From positions 46,021 to 110,020 of the forward strand of contig JANSXP010000015.1 of NCBI GenBank assembly GCA_024742875.1: 64,000 nucleotides of DNA, written 5' to 3'. Below are positions 35,228-45,879 of the stretch, one piece after another. Below the pieces are notes generated by a model. The model saw nothing but the letters and a program-made list of their open reading frames with translations. It was not told the DNA's origin and did no database searches. Within the stretch, counting starts at the first letter, position 1. Each line of letters starts with the position of its first letter. A program made the position numbers and the translations under genes. Origin of the DNA: Planctomycetaceae bacterium. GTDB taxonomy: Bacteria; Planctomycetota; Planctomycetia; Planctomycetales; Planctomycetaceae.

Positions 35228-36124
35228 TCACTTCCCCTCAACGGGTTTCAGGAAGATGGCCACCCGACGCATTTGCGCTTCCTGAAAGAAGGCTCTGCCA
35301 CCGTGAGCTCCACCATGCACCACGTCAAATTGTACCGGCAGTCCGCGCTGTTTGTACTTTCCGTGCAGTTCGTGGGACTGATTGATGGGCATCTGCGGAT
35401 CCTGATCTCCGTGGATCAGCAGCAGGGGGGGATCATGAGCGTCCACGTGGCTCACCGGACTGGCCAGATTCGCCAGCCGTTTTCGTTCCTGTCCGTCTTC
35501 CCCCAGCAACAGATTCAAAGCCGGTTCACGCACCCTCAGGCCGTGCGGCGTGGACTGCCCCAGAATTGATTCCAGATTTGAAGCGCCGTAAAAGGAGACC
35601 ACTTTTTCGACATCGGAAGAGGATTCGAGGAAACTTCCCAACCGTCCTTCGAGTGCCGCATGTCCATTTGTTACGCCCACCAGTGCCGCCAGATGTCCGC
35701 CGGCCGAAGCTCCGGCAATACTGATGTGGTGAGAGTCGATGCCATGATCCTCGGCCGTGCCGCGCAGGTAGCGAATGGCCGCCTTGATGTCGTGAACCTG
35801 CGCTGGAAACTTTGCCACCGGACTGAGTCGGTAGTCAACGCTGGCGATTGCAAATCCGTGCTGCAGCAGATCTTTCACGGGCACGCTGTCTTTGGATCCG
35901 GCGCGCCACGCACCGCCGTGCACCCAGACGACGACCGGGGCAGGACGACTGCCCTTTGGCAGATAAAGATCCAGTTGCAGAGAAACGTCGTTTGTTCGCG
36001 CGTATTCGAGGTCGCGAATTATCCTGGGCGACAGGTCCGACTTGTCCGACTGGGCGCACGCAGGTGGAGGGAGTGGCAGCAGCCAGCAGGCCAGTACGGA
36101 ATACAGGATCGGCAGCAGGCTCAT
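35228..36124 (-). CDS. Secreted alpha/beta hydrolase (BD-FAE/carboxylesterase-like)
   Basis: A 298-residue protein with a signal peptide (LLPILYSVLACWLLPLPPPACAQ). The oxyanion-hole motif PVVVWVHGGAWRAGS and nucleophile motif ISIAGASAGGHLAAL (GxSxG) are followed by LLLIHGDQDPQMP (Asp) and VHGGAHGG (His), a complete triad. The family includes exported esterases that act on acetylated or feruloylated polysaccharides as well as planctomycete 'esterase/lipase' proteins next to sulfatases and DUF1592 genes. It lies 35 bases after pyrE and three bases before the DUF1592 gene, so it is part of the same transcript. The substrate is not predictable from sequence. Confidence 0.93.
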   Translation of the reverse strand: MSLLPILYSVLACWLLPLPPPACAQSDKSDLSPRIIRDLEYARTNDVSLQLDLYLPKGSRPAPVVVWVHGGAWRAGSKDSVPVKDLLQHGFAIASVDYRLSPVAKFPAQVHDIKAAIRYLRGTAEDHGIDSHHISIAGASAGGHLAALVGVTNGHAALEGRLGSFLESSSDVEKVVSFYGASNLESILGQSTPHGLRVREPALNLLLGEDGQERKRLANLASPVSHVDAHDPPLLLIHGDQDPQMPINQSHELHGKYKQRGLPVQFDVVHGGAHGGRAFFQEAQMRRVAIFLKPVEGK

Positions 36125-36159
36125 GGCAACTCCATTCAGGCAGGAACAGTCAGTCAGGA

Positions 36160-36915
36160 TCAGGAAACGCCACCGTACTGTGCGCGGTAGGCCTGAATAC
36201 TCTCATACAACTGGTCGGTCAGGACAACCTGCCCGTCCAGCCTGCGGCCTCTCAGGTACTCAGCGATCTCTACGATCGTGACGATGGCAAAGGTCTGCAT
36301 CTGGAACTCGTTATGAAGTTCGGTCAGGGCGTTGTGTTCTCCGGTGCCCTTTTCCATGCGGTCCACGGACACCACCAGGCCTGCCAGGCTGACGTTTGCG
36401 GCAGATTTCAACACGGGAACGGTTTCGCGAATTGACGTTCCGGCAGTGGTGACGTCCTCCACGATCAGCACGCGTTCATCGCTGGCCGGTTTGTGGCCGA
36501 CGAGCGTGCCGCCTTCACCATGATCCTTGGCCTCTTTGCGGTTGAAGCAGAAGGGCACCGAATGGCCGCGATGGTCCAGTTCCATGCTGATGGCAACCAC
36601 CAGTGGAATACCTTTGTAGGCGGGGCCGAACAGGAAGTCGAATTCGACATCGCGTGCCAGAATCGCGTCTGCGTAAAAGCCGGCCAGTTTGTTCATCTGC
36701 TCGCCGGTGCGGTAGCGGCCCGTGTTGATGAAAAATGGTGTCTGTCGACCGCTCTTTGTGGTGAAGTCACCGAACGTCAGAACGTTCGAACGCACCATGA
36801 ATTCGATAAATGCCTGTTTGTAAGCTTCCAACTGTCTTTTCCGCACGTCACCTGAGAAATCTGCCGTCAGCACGGCCCATCGGCCGGCACCGACCAGACC
36901 GTAGCGTCCCGCCAC
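36160..36915 (-). CDS. pyrE: Orotate phosphoribosyltransferase
   Basis: Converts orotate and PRPP to orotidine 5'-phosphate in de novo pyrimidine synthesis. The family core is present: FIEFMVRSNVLTFGDFTTKSGRQTPFFIN, FDFLFGPAYKGIPL, FCFNRKEAKDHGEGG and the PRPP loop VLIVEDVTTAGTS. The longest frame is 251 residues with a GTG start at 36915. Typical PyrE has about 215, so a downstream start such as GTG 36846 (228 residues) is also possible; neither has a strong ribosome binding site. It is the first gene of a four-gene minus-strand run, an unexpected partner for exported degradative proteins. Confidence 0.95.
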   Translation of the reverse strand: MAGRYGLVGAGRWAVLTADFSGDVRKRQLEAYKQAFIEFMVRSNVLTFGDFTTKSGRQTPFFINTGRYRTGEQMNKLAGFYADAILARDVEFDFLFGPAYKGIPLVVAISMELDHRGHSVPFCFNRKEAKDHGEGGTLVGHKPASDERVLIVEDVTTAGTSIRETVPVLKSAANVSLAGLVVSVDRMEKGTGEHNALTELHNEFQMQTFAIVTIVEIAEYLRGRRLDGQVVLTDQLYESIQAYRAQYGGVS

Positions 36916-37073
36916 GACGTCTGCAATTACCCCAGACCGTCGTTCCTGATGATCGCTAAAGACTGCCTAACCCGAGGGTCGATGAAGGGCCTCGGTGAGC
37001 CGTCCGCGAATGGCTTGCTGAACGGCGGATTCTGCCGTTCGTCACGCGAAAGTTTGCAGGAAGAACGTCACGG

Positions 37074-37580
37074 ATGTCGAAAAGCGGACATTCAGATCAG
37101 CTGCGTCTGGGCTTCATCGCCGCCGTTGAAGTGGAAGGCCGGGGGCACGTGGGCGGTTTGCTGGTCACAAACCACAACGGTCGCCCGCTGGAATTTCAGT
37201 GCACAACGCCCGTGCGGCCGGACCGCACACAGGAAATCCTCTACGGCCGCATGCTGCGACCGTGGCTGCTGGGCGAATTGATCGGCAAAACGCTGATGGA
37301 TCGAGTGTCCATCAAGCCGGATGTCGTGTTTACCGGCGATCCGGATATCCTCGAACTGCGCAACCATACAACCGCGCCGGTTGCCTGCACGCAGGATGTC
37401 GCTGGCAGTCGCGCTGATCTGGGCGGCCGCCGTCTGCGGTTTCATGCCGCTCATCAGGAAGACAGTCAGTTTGTTCAGCAGCAGATTGATCTGCTGCCTG
37501 ACCAGGCGGATTTGGAAGAACCCCTGCAGCGCGTCAACGAAGCGCTGAACGAAACCGTGCGGACAGTGATGGCACGCTGA
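37074..37580 (+). CDS. Conserved protein of unknown function paired with a SNF2 helicase
   Basis: A 168-residue cytoplasmic protein starting at ATG 37074. Recognisable stretches are LRLGFIAAVEVEGRGHVGGLLVTN, GRPLEFQCTTPVRPDRTQEILYG and LLGELIGKTLMDRVSIKPDVV, then a helical C-terminus (DLEEPLQRVNEALNETVRTVM). There is no signal peptide, transmembrane helix, cysteine cluster or known catalytic motif. It lies 37 bases upstream of the SNF2-family helicase on the same strand, so the two are probably co-transcribed. The function is unknown. The neighbour suggests a DNA- or RNA-linked role, but nothing in the protein confirms it. Confidence 0.78.
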   Translation: MSKSGHSDQLRLGFIAAVEVEGRGHVGGLLVTNHNGRPLEFQCTTPVRPDRTQEILYGRMLRPWLLGELIGKTLMDRVSIKPDVVFTGDPDILELRNHTTAPVACTQDVAGSRADLGGRRLRFHAAHQEDSQFVQQQIDLLPDQADLEEPLQRVNEALNETVRTVMAR

Positions 37581-37617
37581 CAAACACCGATCGTCGCCTG
37601 AGTGAGCGAACAGATTC

Positions 37618-39441
37618 ATGGATGATTCTGCGGCCAGCATCAACTCCCTTGTACCGGACGTGCATTCCGTCGCGCTGGATGGCTCCGCCGAGGTGGCCAG
37701 CGCCGGATTTAATCCGGCGCTGAAACGCGTGCCGGCCGTCGAGACGATTTCCGTGCCGCTGGACTGTCGACCGGACTTTGTGCCTTCCTGGAAACCGCGG
37801 CGGATTCCCACGCGCTGCATCGGCCTGACGCTTCCGGAAGGAGTCGCCTTCCAGCCGCCGGAAAAATCCAGCGAAACCGACAGCGATGGCGTCGCACTGA
37901 AGAAGATCGCCCCCCCAAAAAAAAGGAAAACCGACGAGGACGGCAAACCTCAGCGAACTCGCATCAAACCGCCGCGCAATGCTCTGTCGCTGCAGGATCG
38001 TCTGTTCTACCTGTTGCAGCCACCTTTGGAAACATGGCTGGCAGGGCAGGAACTGATCATGCCGTTTGAGCCGTTTCCCTATCAGTACGAGGGCATCGCC
38101 TGGATGTTCGCTCGGCACTCTGCTTTGCTGGCGGATGAAATGGGGCTCGGCAAAACGATGCAGACCATCACCGGGATTCGGCTGCTGCTCCGCAGTGGGC
38201 AGGTGAACCGCATTCTGCTGATCTGTCCCAAGCCGCTGATTCCCAACTGGCAAAGAGAGTTTCGCACGTGGGCCGAAGAACTTCCTATCGTGACGGTGGA
38301 AGGCAACACGGCTCGGCGACGCATGCTGTGGACCATGCCCGGTGTGCCAATCCTGATTACCAACTATGAATCCATGACCCGCGACATCCCCGACATTCCG
38401 GAAGAGGAGCGGCCGAAGTTTGACCTGCTGGTGCTGGACGAAGCCCAGCGCATCAAGAATCGTGATTCAAGAACGGCCCAGGTGGCGCGGGATATTGATC
38501 GGCGCCGCAGCTGGGCGCTGACGGGCACGCCGATCGAAAACCGTCCGGAAGAACTGGCGTCGCTGTTTGAGTTTATGGAAGTGATCCCTCCGCGAGCCTC
38601 GCCCGACCTGCGGCAGCTTTCGAAGCTTGCGGATGAGTTTATCCTCCGGCGTACCAAAGATCTGGTGATGAAGGATATGCCGCCCCGCATCGATCGGGAT
38701 GCGGAGCTGGAACTGACGGAGGCGCAGCAGTACACGTACACCACCGCTGAAAAAGAGGGCATCATTCAGCTGAATGATCTGGGTGAATCCATCAGCGTGC
38801 AGCACGTCTTTGAGCTGGTGCTGCGGCTCAAGCAGATTACCAATTACGATCCGCTGACCAATGAGAGCGCGAAACTGGAGCGGCTGGTCGCCGACATGGA
38901 AGAAATTGCGGCCAGTGGGGGCAAAGCGATTCTCTTTAGTCAGTGGACCAAAACGCTCGACTGGCTCAGTCCACGGCTGAAGCAGTTCAATCCTCTGATC
39001 TATCACGGCGGCGTCCCCACCAAACAGCGGGAACCCATCCTGAAGAAATTTAAAGAGGATCCCAACGCCCACATCATTCTCATGAGCTACGGTACGGGCG
39101 CCGTGGGGCTGAACCTGCAGTTCGCCCATTACGTGTTTCTGTACGATCGCTGGTGGAACCCGGCGATCGAAGACCAGGCTATCAATCGCGCTCATCGCAT
39201 CGGCGTGACGGCCCCCGTGATCGTGACCCGGTTTATCTGCAAAGACACAATCGAAGAACGCATCGACCGGGTGCTGCGGGAAAAACGTGAGATCGCTGAG
39301 TCTGTGCTGGGCGAGGGGGATAATGACAACCCGTCGCTGGGCATGAATGCGTCAGAGATCTTTGGTTTGTTCGACCTGAAAAAACGCACCGACAAGGGGC
39401 AGGCAAAGTCCATTGGCCCATCTCAGCCGGAGGCCGCGTGA
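37618..39441 (+). CDS. SNF2-family DEAD/DEAH helicase
   Basis: A 607-residue ATP-dependent DNA translocase. The first 160 residues are a variable basic/acidic region with a [10 protein letters not shown] patch. The helicase core follows: [13 protein letters not shown], motif [14 protein letters not shown], Ia [12 protein letters not shown], motif [14 protein letters not shown], motif [13 protein letters not shown], then motif IV-VI in the C-terminal lobe ([43 protein letters not shown]). It has DEAQ where many SNF2 proteins have DEAH. No SWIM zinc domain, nuclease or methylase is fused. It belongs to the bacterial RapA/HepA-like group used in transcription or DNA remodelling. The gene follows the 168-residue unknown protein by 37 bases. 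Confidence 0.94.
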   Translation: MDDSAASINSLVPDVHSVALDGSAEVASAGFNPALKRVPAVETISVPLDCRPDFVPSWKPRRIPTRCIGLTLPEGVAFQPPEKSSETDSDGVALKKIAPPKKRKTDEDGKPQRTRIKPPRNALSLQDRLFYLLQPPLETWLAGQELIMPFEPFPYQYEGIAWMFARHSALLADEMGLGKTMQTITGIRLLLRSGQVNRILLICPKPLIPNWQREFRTWAEELPIVTVEGNTARRRMLWTMPGVPILITNYESMTRDIPDIPEEERPKFDLLVLDEAQRIKNRDSRTAQVARDIDRRRSWALTGTPIENRPEELASLFEFMEVIPPRASPDLRQLSKLADEFILRRTKDLVMKDMPPRIDRDAELELTEAQQYTYTTAEKEGIIQLNDLGESISVQHVFELVLRLKQITNYDPLTNESAKLERLVADMEEIAASGGKAILFSQWTKTLDWLSPRLKQFNPLIYHGGVPTKQREPILKKFKEDPNAHIILMSYGTGAVGLNLQFAHYVFLYDRWWNPAIEDQAINRAHRIGVTAPVIVTRFICKDTIEERIDRVLREKREIAESVLGEGDNDNPSLGMNASEIFGLFDLKKRTDKGQAKSIGPSQPEAA

Positions 39442-39524
39442 CTGCCGTCTGATCGCCGTCCGGCGGCTCCCCGCATTGTCCGGTTGACGTGTGGTTGTGT
39501 TGACGTGTGCTGTCGGCGGACAAC

Positions 39525-39971
39525 TCAGACGTCAAACTTCACCATCATGCGATCAACAAATGAGACGACCGCTTCTTTGAAGGTTTTCGGCTTTGGCAGC
39601 GCGGCGATTTCTTTTTCCTGCAGCTTTGCCCTGTCCTGATGCTTCGCCCGATCCCGGTTGAGCATGCTGAACTCACCGCGATCCAGCCAGATGCCTGAGC
39701 AGCCACGGCACATATCCACTTCAATGGACGTGTCAGGATAGTCAAACCGAGTCAGCATCATTTCACACTTGGGACACTTGCGATCGGAAGCTTCAGCGTC
39801 AGCTGGAGGATCCAGATCGTTGATAGCCACGGACAGCACGCGGCTCAGCTCAGTGGCATCAAACCAGCCGCCGCGGCATTTGGGGCAGATGTCAATTTTC
39901 GTCTGGCGATCGCTGAGTGTCTTTTCCTTTAGGGCGATATTGATGCACGTGGGGCACAGTCGGGTTGCCAT
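39525..39971 (-). CDS. Protein with two zf-TFIIB-type zinc ribbons
   Basis: The frame is open to 40019, but the ATG at 39971 (148 residues, MATRLCPTC...) is the likelier start, giving a zinc motif at the very N-terminus. Two zf-TFIIB repeats are visible: CPTC with CPKCRGGWFDATEL, and CPKC with CRGCSGIWLDRGEF. The C-terminal 40 residues are helical and charged, ending in a short amphipathic segment (FKEAVVSFVDRMMVKF). Proteins with zf-TFIIB repeats are widespread in bacteria and of unknown function; a nucleic-acid or chaperone-like role has been guessed. It is divergent from ileS. Confidence 0.85.
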   Translation of the reverse strand: MATRLCPTCINIALKEKTLSDRQTKIDICPKCRGGWFDATELSRVLSVAINDLDPPADAEASDRKCPKCEMMLTRFDYPDTSIEVDMCRGCSGIWLDRGEFSMLNRDRAKHQDRAKLQEKEIAALPKPKTFKEAVVSFVDRMMVKFDV

Positions 39972-40233
39972 GGGAGACCTCTGGGTGCAAAGCATTGGAA
40001 GTCCACATTCTGTCTCCAAAAATGGTGGCCGTCCACAGTGGACCTGCGTCTGCCGGTACCAATTTGCCGATCACATTCGAATCATCGAACCGGAATCGCC
40101 CCCGTTATGTCTTCAATACCGGACAATCTCGACCAGAACCGTCGATTTGGATTCATTCGCCTGGGCGGTTGTCTAGAATTCCGCCTCGGCAAAAAACACT
40201 CAACTTTCGCTTAGCCTGACGGCTTTTGACTCC

Positions 40234-43200
40234 ATGTTTCAGCAAGTCTCTGACAGCAACTTTGTCCCCGGTGAACACGACGTCCTGAATTTCTGGACAC
40301 GCAGTGATACGTTTCGAAAGCTGCGTGAGAAGAATCGCGGCGGGAAGAAGTGGAGCTTTCTGGACGGTCCAATTACAGCCAATAATCCCATGGGCGTCCA
40401 TCACGCCTGGGGCCGCACCTACAAGGATACTTATCAGCGTTTCTTCGCGATGACCGGCCATGATCAGCGATACCAGAATGGTTTCGACTGCCAGGGGCTG
40501 TGGGTGGAGGTGGAAGTCGAGAAACAGCTGGGGCTGGGCACCAAAACGGCAATTGCCGAATACGGCATCGACAAGTTTGTGAACGAATGCAAACGACGCG
40601 TACTGCGATTCGCCGCCCGACAGACCGAGCAGTCACAGCGCCTTGGGTACTGGATGGACTGGGATGAGCCAGACCAGCTGCGACAACTGGCTGAGCATTT
40701 GGGAACTGATCAGGAAGTCAGCTTTACAGCACCTTCGGGAGAGCGTGCGACCGGTCCGGCACATCAACTGGTGGAACGGCTGGGCAACCCGGAATGGGGG
40801 GGCAGTTATTTCACGTTCAGCACCGAAAACAACGAGACCATCTGGGACTTCCTGAAGAAGTGCTTTGGCCGGGGCAAGATCTATCAGGGGCACGATGTCA
40901 TGCCGTGGTCGGGTCGCGGCGGCAGCGCGTATTCGCAGATGGAGATTGCCGAAGGACGCAAGCTGACAACCCACAAAAGCGCGTTCGTCCGTTTTCCGCT
41001 GCTGGATCGGGACAACGAATTTTTGCTGGTCTGGACGACGACCCCGTGGACGCTCACCAGCAATATCGCGGCCGCGGTCAACATCGACCTGGACTATGTC
41101 CAAATCCGCGCGAAGAAAGACGACGCGGTTTATTACTTCGCCAAAGAGAATCTCAACTTCCAGCGAATGGCGACGGAGTTCAAAGAGGGCTTTGGCCGGC
41201 CGGAATGGAAGTGGCCCAAAGATCTTGGCAAACTGAAGACTCTTGCGCAGATCTTTAAGGAACAGGGAGGCTTTGAAGAAATCGGAACCGTGAAAGGGGC
41301 CGAGCTGGTGGACCTGCGATATCAGGGTCCCTTTGATGATCTGCCCGCGCAGCAACTGCCGGGCGGTTATCCGCAGGATGAAGATCGTCCCGACGTGACG
41401 GGCGCTTCGTGGCATCGTGTGATTGATGGCGGTCGCGATTCCCGCGGCAGTGCGCATGTGGTGGCCGGCGAAGGTACGGGCATCGTGCACATGGCACCGG
41501 GCTGCGGTGATATCGACCACAAAATTGGCACCGCGATTGGCATGCCGGTGATCGCACCGCTGAACGAAGACGGCACCTACGGCGAACCGTTCGGAGAATT
41601 CGCCGGACTGGAAGCCATTCAGCCATCCACCGCGGAACTGGTGTTTGAGAAGCTGCGTGAAAAGGGCCTGCTGGTGGCTGTGGAGACGTATCCCCACATC
41701 TATCCGCACTGCTGGCGGACGGGCGATGAACTGGTGTTCCGGCTGGTCGACGAGTGGTTCATCAATATGGACTGGCGTGACGAAATCAAAGACGTCACGC
41801 GACAGATTCGCTGGTTGCCCGACAGTATCGATGGACAGAATCGAGAAGTCGAATGGCTGACCAACATGGGCGACTGGATGATCAGCAAGAAACGCTTTTG
41901 GGGACTGGCGCTGCCTATCTGGGTGGATGAAGAAACGGGTGATTTCGAAGTGATGGGCTCTTTGGCCGAGCTTAAAGAACGTGCCGTTGAAGGCTGGGGC
42001 GATTTCGATGGCAACACGCCGCACCGCCCGTGGATTGATGGTGTGAAAATCGCCAATCCCAAAACGGGTAACCTGATGACCCGCATTGAGGATGTGGGCA
42101 ACCCCTGGCTGGATGCGGGCATCGTGCCGTTCAGTACATTGAACTTCAACGAGCGTTTCAGCACCGAGGCGCTCAACTGGGCCGACTGGTATCCGGCTGA
42201 CCTTGTGACCGAGTGCTTTCCCGGTCAGTTTCGCAACTGGTTCTACTCCATGCTGTCGCTGTCCACGATGATGCAGTTTGATCCGGACGGCAACAGAACG
42301 GCGGAAGAGAAAAAACCTTTCCGAACGCTGCTGGGGCATCGCCTCGTGCAGAACGAAGAAGGTAAGGCGATGCACAAATCAGACGGCACGGCCATCTGGT
42401 TTGAGGAAGCCGCCGAACAGCTGGGTGTGGACACGATGCGGTGGATGTATCTGCAGCAGAATCCCGCCACTGACCTGCGGTTTGGCACACGTCATCCGGA
42501 TGAGCACGTCACGCTGCAGACCAAAGACGGACCGATCGCTGAAACAAAAGAGGGAGTGGCCACCGCAAAGGTGACCAGCAAGCCAGCTGATGAAACGCGA
42601 CGACAGATTCTGATTCCCCTGTGGAACTGCTACAAGTTTTTCATCGACTACGCACTGGCGGATGGCTTTGAACCCACAGCCGAACTAAAGGCCCGAGTGG
42701 CATTGGCGAGTGGGACGGCCGCCGGCGTGACGGCCATTGCCGATCGACCGGAAATCGACCGCTGGATCTTGTCCAATCTGCAGTCGCTGATTTCGGTGGC
42801 TCACACAGAGCTGTCTGACTTCAACGCGGCAGGATTCTGTGAGGCGGCCGCTGCGTTCGTTGACGATTTGAGTAACTGGTACATCCGCCGCAACCGCCGC
42901 CGTTTTTGGCGCAGCAAAGATGCCAGCGACACCGACAAGCTGGCTGCCTACGAAACGCTTTACGAAGTGCTCGTGCGGCTCAGTCAGCTGCTGGCTCCGT
43001 GCATGCCGTTTTTGACCGAACGCATGTACCAGAACCTCGTGCTGGGTTCGGATCCGGCCAGCGACGAACGGCCATCTGATCTGCCGGAAAGCGTGCATCT
43101 TTGCGATTACCCTCAGGCGGAAGCCGGGCTGCTGGACGAGGCGCTGAATAAACGAATGGCCGCCGCGCAGCTGGTCGTGCAGCTGGGCCATCGCCTGCGT

Positions 43201-43890
43201 GAAGAGAACAGCCTGCGTGTGCGACAGCCCCTGGCCGAACTGCAGTTTGCCACCGCTGATGCGCAGGCGGGAGACGCGATTCTGCAGCTGGCGGATGTGG
43301 TTTCTGACGAGCTGAATATCGAGGTTGTCACCCGACAGGACAATCTCGACAGTCTGGTCGGCTACAGTTACCGCCCCAACCTGCGAACGCTGGGGCCAAA
43401 GTATGGCAAACTGCTGGGCGTGTTGCGGAGCAAACTGCCGGAACTGGGAGATGAGGTGCTCTCGCCGCTGCGGCGCGGGGAATCGCTGACCGTAGACATT
43501 GACGGCAATGAAGTCAGTCTGGAGCCAGACGACGTGCTGATCAGTACGGAGCAGGCCGAGGACTGGGTGTGCAGTGATGAAGCCGGCATTCAAATTGCCA
43601 TCCATCGTGTTCTGACCGAGCCATTGATTGCCAAAGGCATGTCGCGGGATTTCGTCCGCCATGTGCAGCAGCTGCGCAAAGACGCCGGGCTGCAGATGCA
43701 GGACCGGATTCAGATCGCTTACGCATCAGATTCGAAGCTGCTTGAGTCGATGATTGCCGAGTATCGCGACTACATCTGTGGCGAGACACTGGCAGACGAT
43801 CTGGCCTCGTCCCTGTCCCCCTCCGCCGACCTGACACCCGTCAAAGTCGGTGAGGACACTGTAGCGATCTGGATTTCGTCGCACGTTTGA
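40234..43890 (+). CDS. ileS: Isoleucyl-tRNA synthetase with swapped GVHH signature
   Basis: A 1218-residue class I synthetase that charges tRNA-Ile. The catalytic signature usually written HxGH reads G54-V-H-H57 ([11 protein letters not shown]), that is with positions 1 and 3 exchanged. The KMSKS loop reads A712-M-H-K-S716 ([10 protein letters not shown]), keeping the second Lys. The CP1 editing domain is present ([32 protein letters not shown]), as is the IleRS-type [18 protein letters not shown]. The C-terminal anticodon-binding region (about 840-1050) and a long extension make it larger than Escherichia coli IleRS (938), closer to the type 2 (eukaryote-like) group. Type 2 enzymes with GxHH are reported to be highly resistant to mupirocin. 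No second ileS lies in the window, so it may be the housekeeping copy. Confidence 0.95.
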   Translation: MFQQVSDSNFVPGEHDVLNFWTRSDTFRKLREKNRGGKKWSFLDGPITANNPMGVHHAWGRTYKDTYQRFFAMTGHDQRYQNGFDCQGLWVEVEVEKQLGLGTKTAIAEYGIDKFVNECKRRVLRFAARQTEQSQRLGYWMDWDEPDQLRQLAEHLGTDQEVSFTAPSGERATGPAHQLVERLGNPEWGGSYFTFSTENNETIWDFLKKCFGRGKIYQGHDVMPWSGRGGSAYSQMEIAEGRKLTTHKSAFVRFPLLDRDNEFLLVWTTTPWTLTSNIAAAVNIDLDYVQIRAKKDDAVYYFAKENLNFQRMATEFKEGFGRPEWKWPKDLGKLKTLAQIFKEQGGFEEIGTVKGAELVDLRYQGPFDDLPAQQLPGGYPQDEDRPDVTGASWHRVIDGGRDSRGSAHVVAGEGTGIVHMAPGCGDIDHKIGTAIGMPVIAPLNEDGTYGEPFGEFAGLEAIQPSTAELVFEKLREKGLLVAVETYPHIYPHCWRTGDELVFRLVDEWFINMDWRDEIKDVTRQIRWLPDSIDGQNREVEWLTNMGDWMISKKRFWGLALPIWVDEETGDFEVMGSLAELKERAVEGWGDFDGNTPHRPWIDGVKIANPKTGNLMTRIEDVGNPWLDAGIVPFSTLNFNERFSTEALNWADWYPADLVTECFPGQFRNWFYSMLSLSTMMQFDPDGNRTAEEKKPFRTLLGHRLVQNEEGKAMHKSDGTAIWFEEAAEQLGVDTMRWMYLQQNPATDLRFGTRHPDEHVTLQTKDGPIAETKEGVATAKVTSKPADETRRQILIPLWNCYKFFIDYALADGFEPTAELKARVALASGTAAGVTAIADRPEIDRWILSNLQSLISVAHTELSDFNAAGFCEAAAAFVDDLSNWYIRRNRRRFWRSKDASDTDKLAAYETLYEVLVRLSQLLAPCMPFLTERMYQNLVLGSDPASDERPSDLPESVHLCDYPQAEAGLLDEALNKRMAAAQLVVQLGHRLREENSLRVRQPLAELQFATADAQAGDAILQLADVVSDELNIEVVTRQDNLDSLVGYSYRPNLRTLGPKYGKLLGVLRSKLPELGDEVLSPLRRGESLTVDIDGNEVSLEPDDVLISTEQAEDWVCSDEAGIQIAIHRVLTEPLIAKGMSRDFVRHVQQLRKDAGLQMQDRIQIAYASDSKLLESMIAEYRDYICGETLADDLASSLSPSADLTPVKVGEDTVAIWISSHV

Positions 43891-44168
43891 CCGTGGCTGG
43901 TACCGGTGTGTGACACTGCCGGGGCCCGCTGATGCCAGGCGTTTGTCGGGCCTGCCTGAAGTCTCGACGGCCTGCTGCGCGGCTGATAAACGGCGGTGGC
44001 GGTCACGCGGATCTGCGAAAGCCGGGAAGAATGTTTTCAGCAGCCAGGCGGCCCGCTATACTTACTGGGCTGGGCTTCCGCTACGGGCCCCGCCCTCCCC
44101 GAGTATCCTTCCTCTGATTCCCCCGCCTTCACCCGGGCCATCCTCGGCCCGACTGCAGGAGAATGCCG

Positions 44169-45524
44169 ATGCTGTCTGTCCTGGGTCAACGATTGCGTCG
44201 AAGTCGTTCGGAATTTTGTGATGGAGTTGCGCGCCGTGACGTCCTGCGGGCCGGAGCTCTGACCCTCGGGGGACTGACGCTGCCTCAACTGCTGCGAGCA
44301 GAAGATGCGGCTGGCATCCGCGGGTCCAAAAAAGCGGTCATCATGATCTATATGTGCGGGGCGCCCGGCCATCAGGACATGTATGATCTGAAGATGGACG
44401 CGCCGTCGGAAATCCGCGGTTCCTTCAAACCCATCGCCACCAGTGTGCCAGGCATTGAAATCTGTGAACACATGCCGCGACTGGCGGCCATCATGGACAA
44501 GTGTGTGCCGCTGCGAAGTGTCTATGGCTCGCCCAGCGGCGCCCATGATTCGTTCATTTGCTACACGGGAAGAAAAGTGCCCAATCAGCCCGCGGGAGGC
44601 TGGCCGTCGGTGGGAGCGGTGGCATCGAAAGTCCTGGGCCCACGCAATCAGGCGGTCCCTCCGTTTGTGGGCTTGTCTCCCAACGCTGGACATCCGCCGT
44701 ATGGTTCGCCCGGACTTCCCGGATTTCTGGGGGTGGCTCACTCTGCCTTTCGTCCTTCCGGTCCGGCCCGCAACGATATGAAGCTGCAGGCGATCGATAC
44801 GGATCGGCTGGCGAGCCGCAAGGCACTGCTGTCGCATGTGGATCGACTCCGCCGTGACATTGATGCCACCGGGTCGCTGTCGGGAATGGACAACCTAACC
44901 CGCCAGGCGTTCGACATTCTGACTTCCACTTCGCTGGCCGACGCGCTGGATATCAGTCAGGAACCAACGTCCATCATTGAACGCTACGGGAAAGGAGATC
45001 CCAAAAACTATGGCGATGGTGCGCCGCGTAACCTGGAGCATTTTCTGATGGCCAGACGACTCGTGCAGGCTGGATGCCGGGTCGTGACGCTGAATTTCGG
45101 ACGCTGGGATTTTCACAGCAACAACTTCAAGGGCATGAGAGACACCCATCTGCCGCAGTTTGATCAGGGGCTGTCGGCTCTGATTGAAGACCTGCACCAG
45201 CAGGGGATGGCAGATGATGTGGCGGTCGTCGCCTGGGGAGAATTTGGCCGCACGCCGCGAATCAACAATAACTCCGGGCGTGATCACTGGCCGCGGGTGG
45301 GGGGCGGATTGCTGGCCTGCGGAGGATTCCGCACGGGACACGTGATTGGGGCCACCGATCGATTGGGAGGCGAAATCGCCGAACGCCCGCTGCACTTCAG
45401 TGAAGTGATTGCCACCCTGTACCGCCATCTCGGTATCGATCCGGATGACGTCAAACTTGATGATCTGACCGGCCGGCCGCAGTACCTTCTGGAAAACACC
45501 ACGCCGATCGCCGAACTGGCCTAG
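44169..45524 (+). CDS. DUF1501 domain protein, Tat-exported
   Basis: About 451 residues from the second ATG (44169), which has AGGAG eight bases upstream; the first ATG at 44163 is too close to that site. The N-terminus carries a twin-arginine motif followed by a hydrophobic stretch (VARRDVLRAGALTLGGLTLPQLL). The mature part matches the DUF1501 family: VIMIYMCGAPGHQDMYDLK, IEICEHMPRLAAIMDKC, DVAVVAWGEFGRTP, RDHWPRVGGGLLACGG and ERPLHFSEVIATLYRHLGID. The fold is related to alkaline phosphatase/sulfatase. DUF1501 genes usually neighbour DUF1553/PSCyt genes, but here the gene stands alone between ileS and cysH. The reaction is unknown. Confidence 0.94.
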   Translation: MLSVLGQRLRRSRSEFCDGVARRDVLRAGALTLGGLTLPQLLRAEDAAGIRGSKKAVIMIYMCGAPGHQDMYDLKMDAPSEIRGSFKPIATSVPGIEICEHMPRLAAIMDKCVPLRSVYGSPSGAHDSFICYTGRKVPNQPAGGWPSVGAVASKVLGPRNQAVPPFVGLSPNAGHPPYGSPGLPGFLGVAHSAFRPSGPARNDMKLQAIDTDRLASRKALLSHVDRLRRDIDATGSLSGMDNLTRQAFDILTSTSLADALDISQEPTSIIERYGKGDPKNYGDGAPRNLEHFLMARRLVQAGCRVVTLNFGRWDFHSNNFKGMRDTHLPQFDQGLSALIEDLHQQGMADDVAVVAWGEFGRTPRINNNSGRDHWPRVGGGLLACGGFRTGHVIGATDRLGGEIAERPLHFSEVIATLYRHLGIDPDDVKLDDLTGRPQYLLENTTPIAELA

Positions 45525-45879
45525 AGTCCGATGTGTCCCACCTGCGTGTGACAGGAGTTCCCGCGGATGCGGAACTGTCAGGCTGTACCGCAAGGGCGAC
45601 AATAGGCACGATTGCGTCGGCTGAGTCACCTATTGGGGGAACGTGTGGGGGCCTTCTCGCAGGGCACTTCTTTGGGGTCCGATTGGCGAATTCTGTCAGA
45701 CCCACTATGCTTCGCCCAGACGAGCGCTTGTGCGTGAGCGCCGGATGGTGCGGCCGCGAAGCCCCCGAGCGACATGATCCGACCCCGACGTCACGTTGAC
45801 TGCGCGGGGCCAGCTGTCAGCTTGACGAGCGTGGTCGGCACGGCGGTGCTGTTCCAGGATTGAGTGTGGAAATAATGTT
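45525..45879. other. Intergenic region upstream of cysH, nothing recognised
   Basis: About 355 bases between DUF1501 and the APS/PAPS reductase gene. The frames here lack ribosome binding sites and protein-like character. I see no terminator hairpin with a T-run after DUF1501 and no recognisable riboswitch (for example SAM) before cysH. Confidence 0.35.

Noticed and set aside
39483..39510. Direct repeat GTTGACGTGTG twice after the SNF2 helicase
   Set aside because: Two copies only, separated by a few bases, with no linked function.
40633..42375. Open frame of 580 codons on the minus strand opposite ileS
   Set aside because: Complementary to the ileS catalytic region, with no ribosome binding site or recognisable motif.
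43910..44221. Plus-strand frame between ileS and DUF1501
   Set aside because: Pro/Ser/Arg-rich, overlaps the DUF1501 start and lacks a ribosome binding site.
45533..45799. Plus-strand frame before cysH
   Set aside because: No ribosome binding site and no conserved character; left as intergenic.
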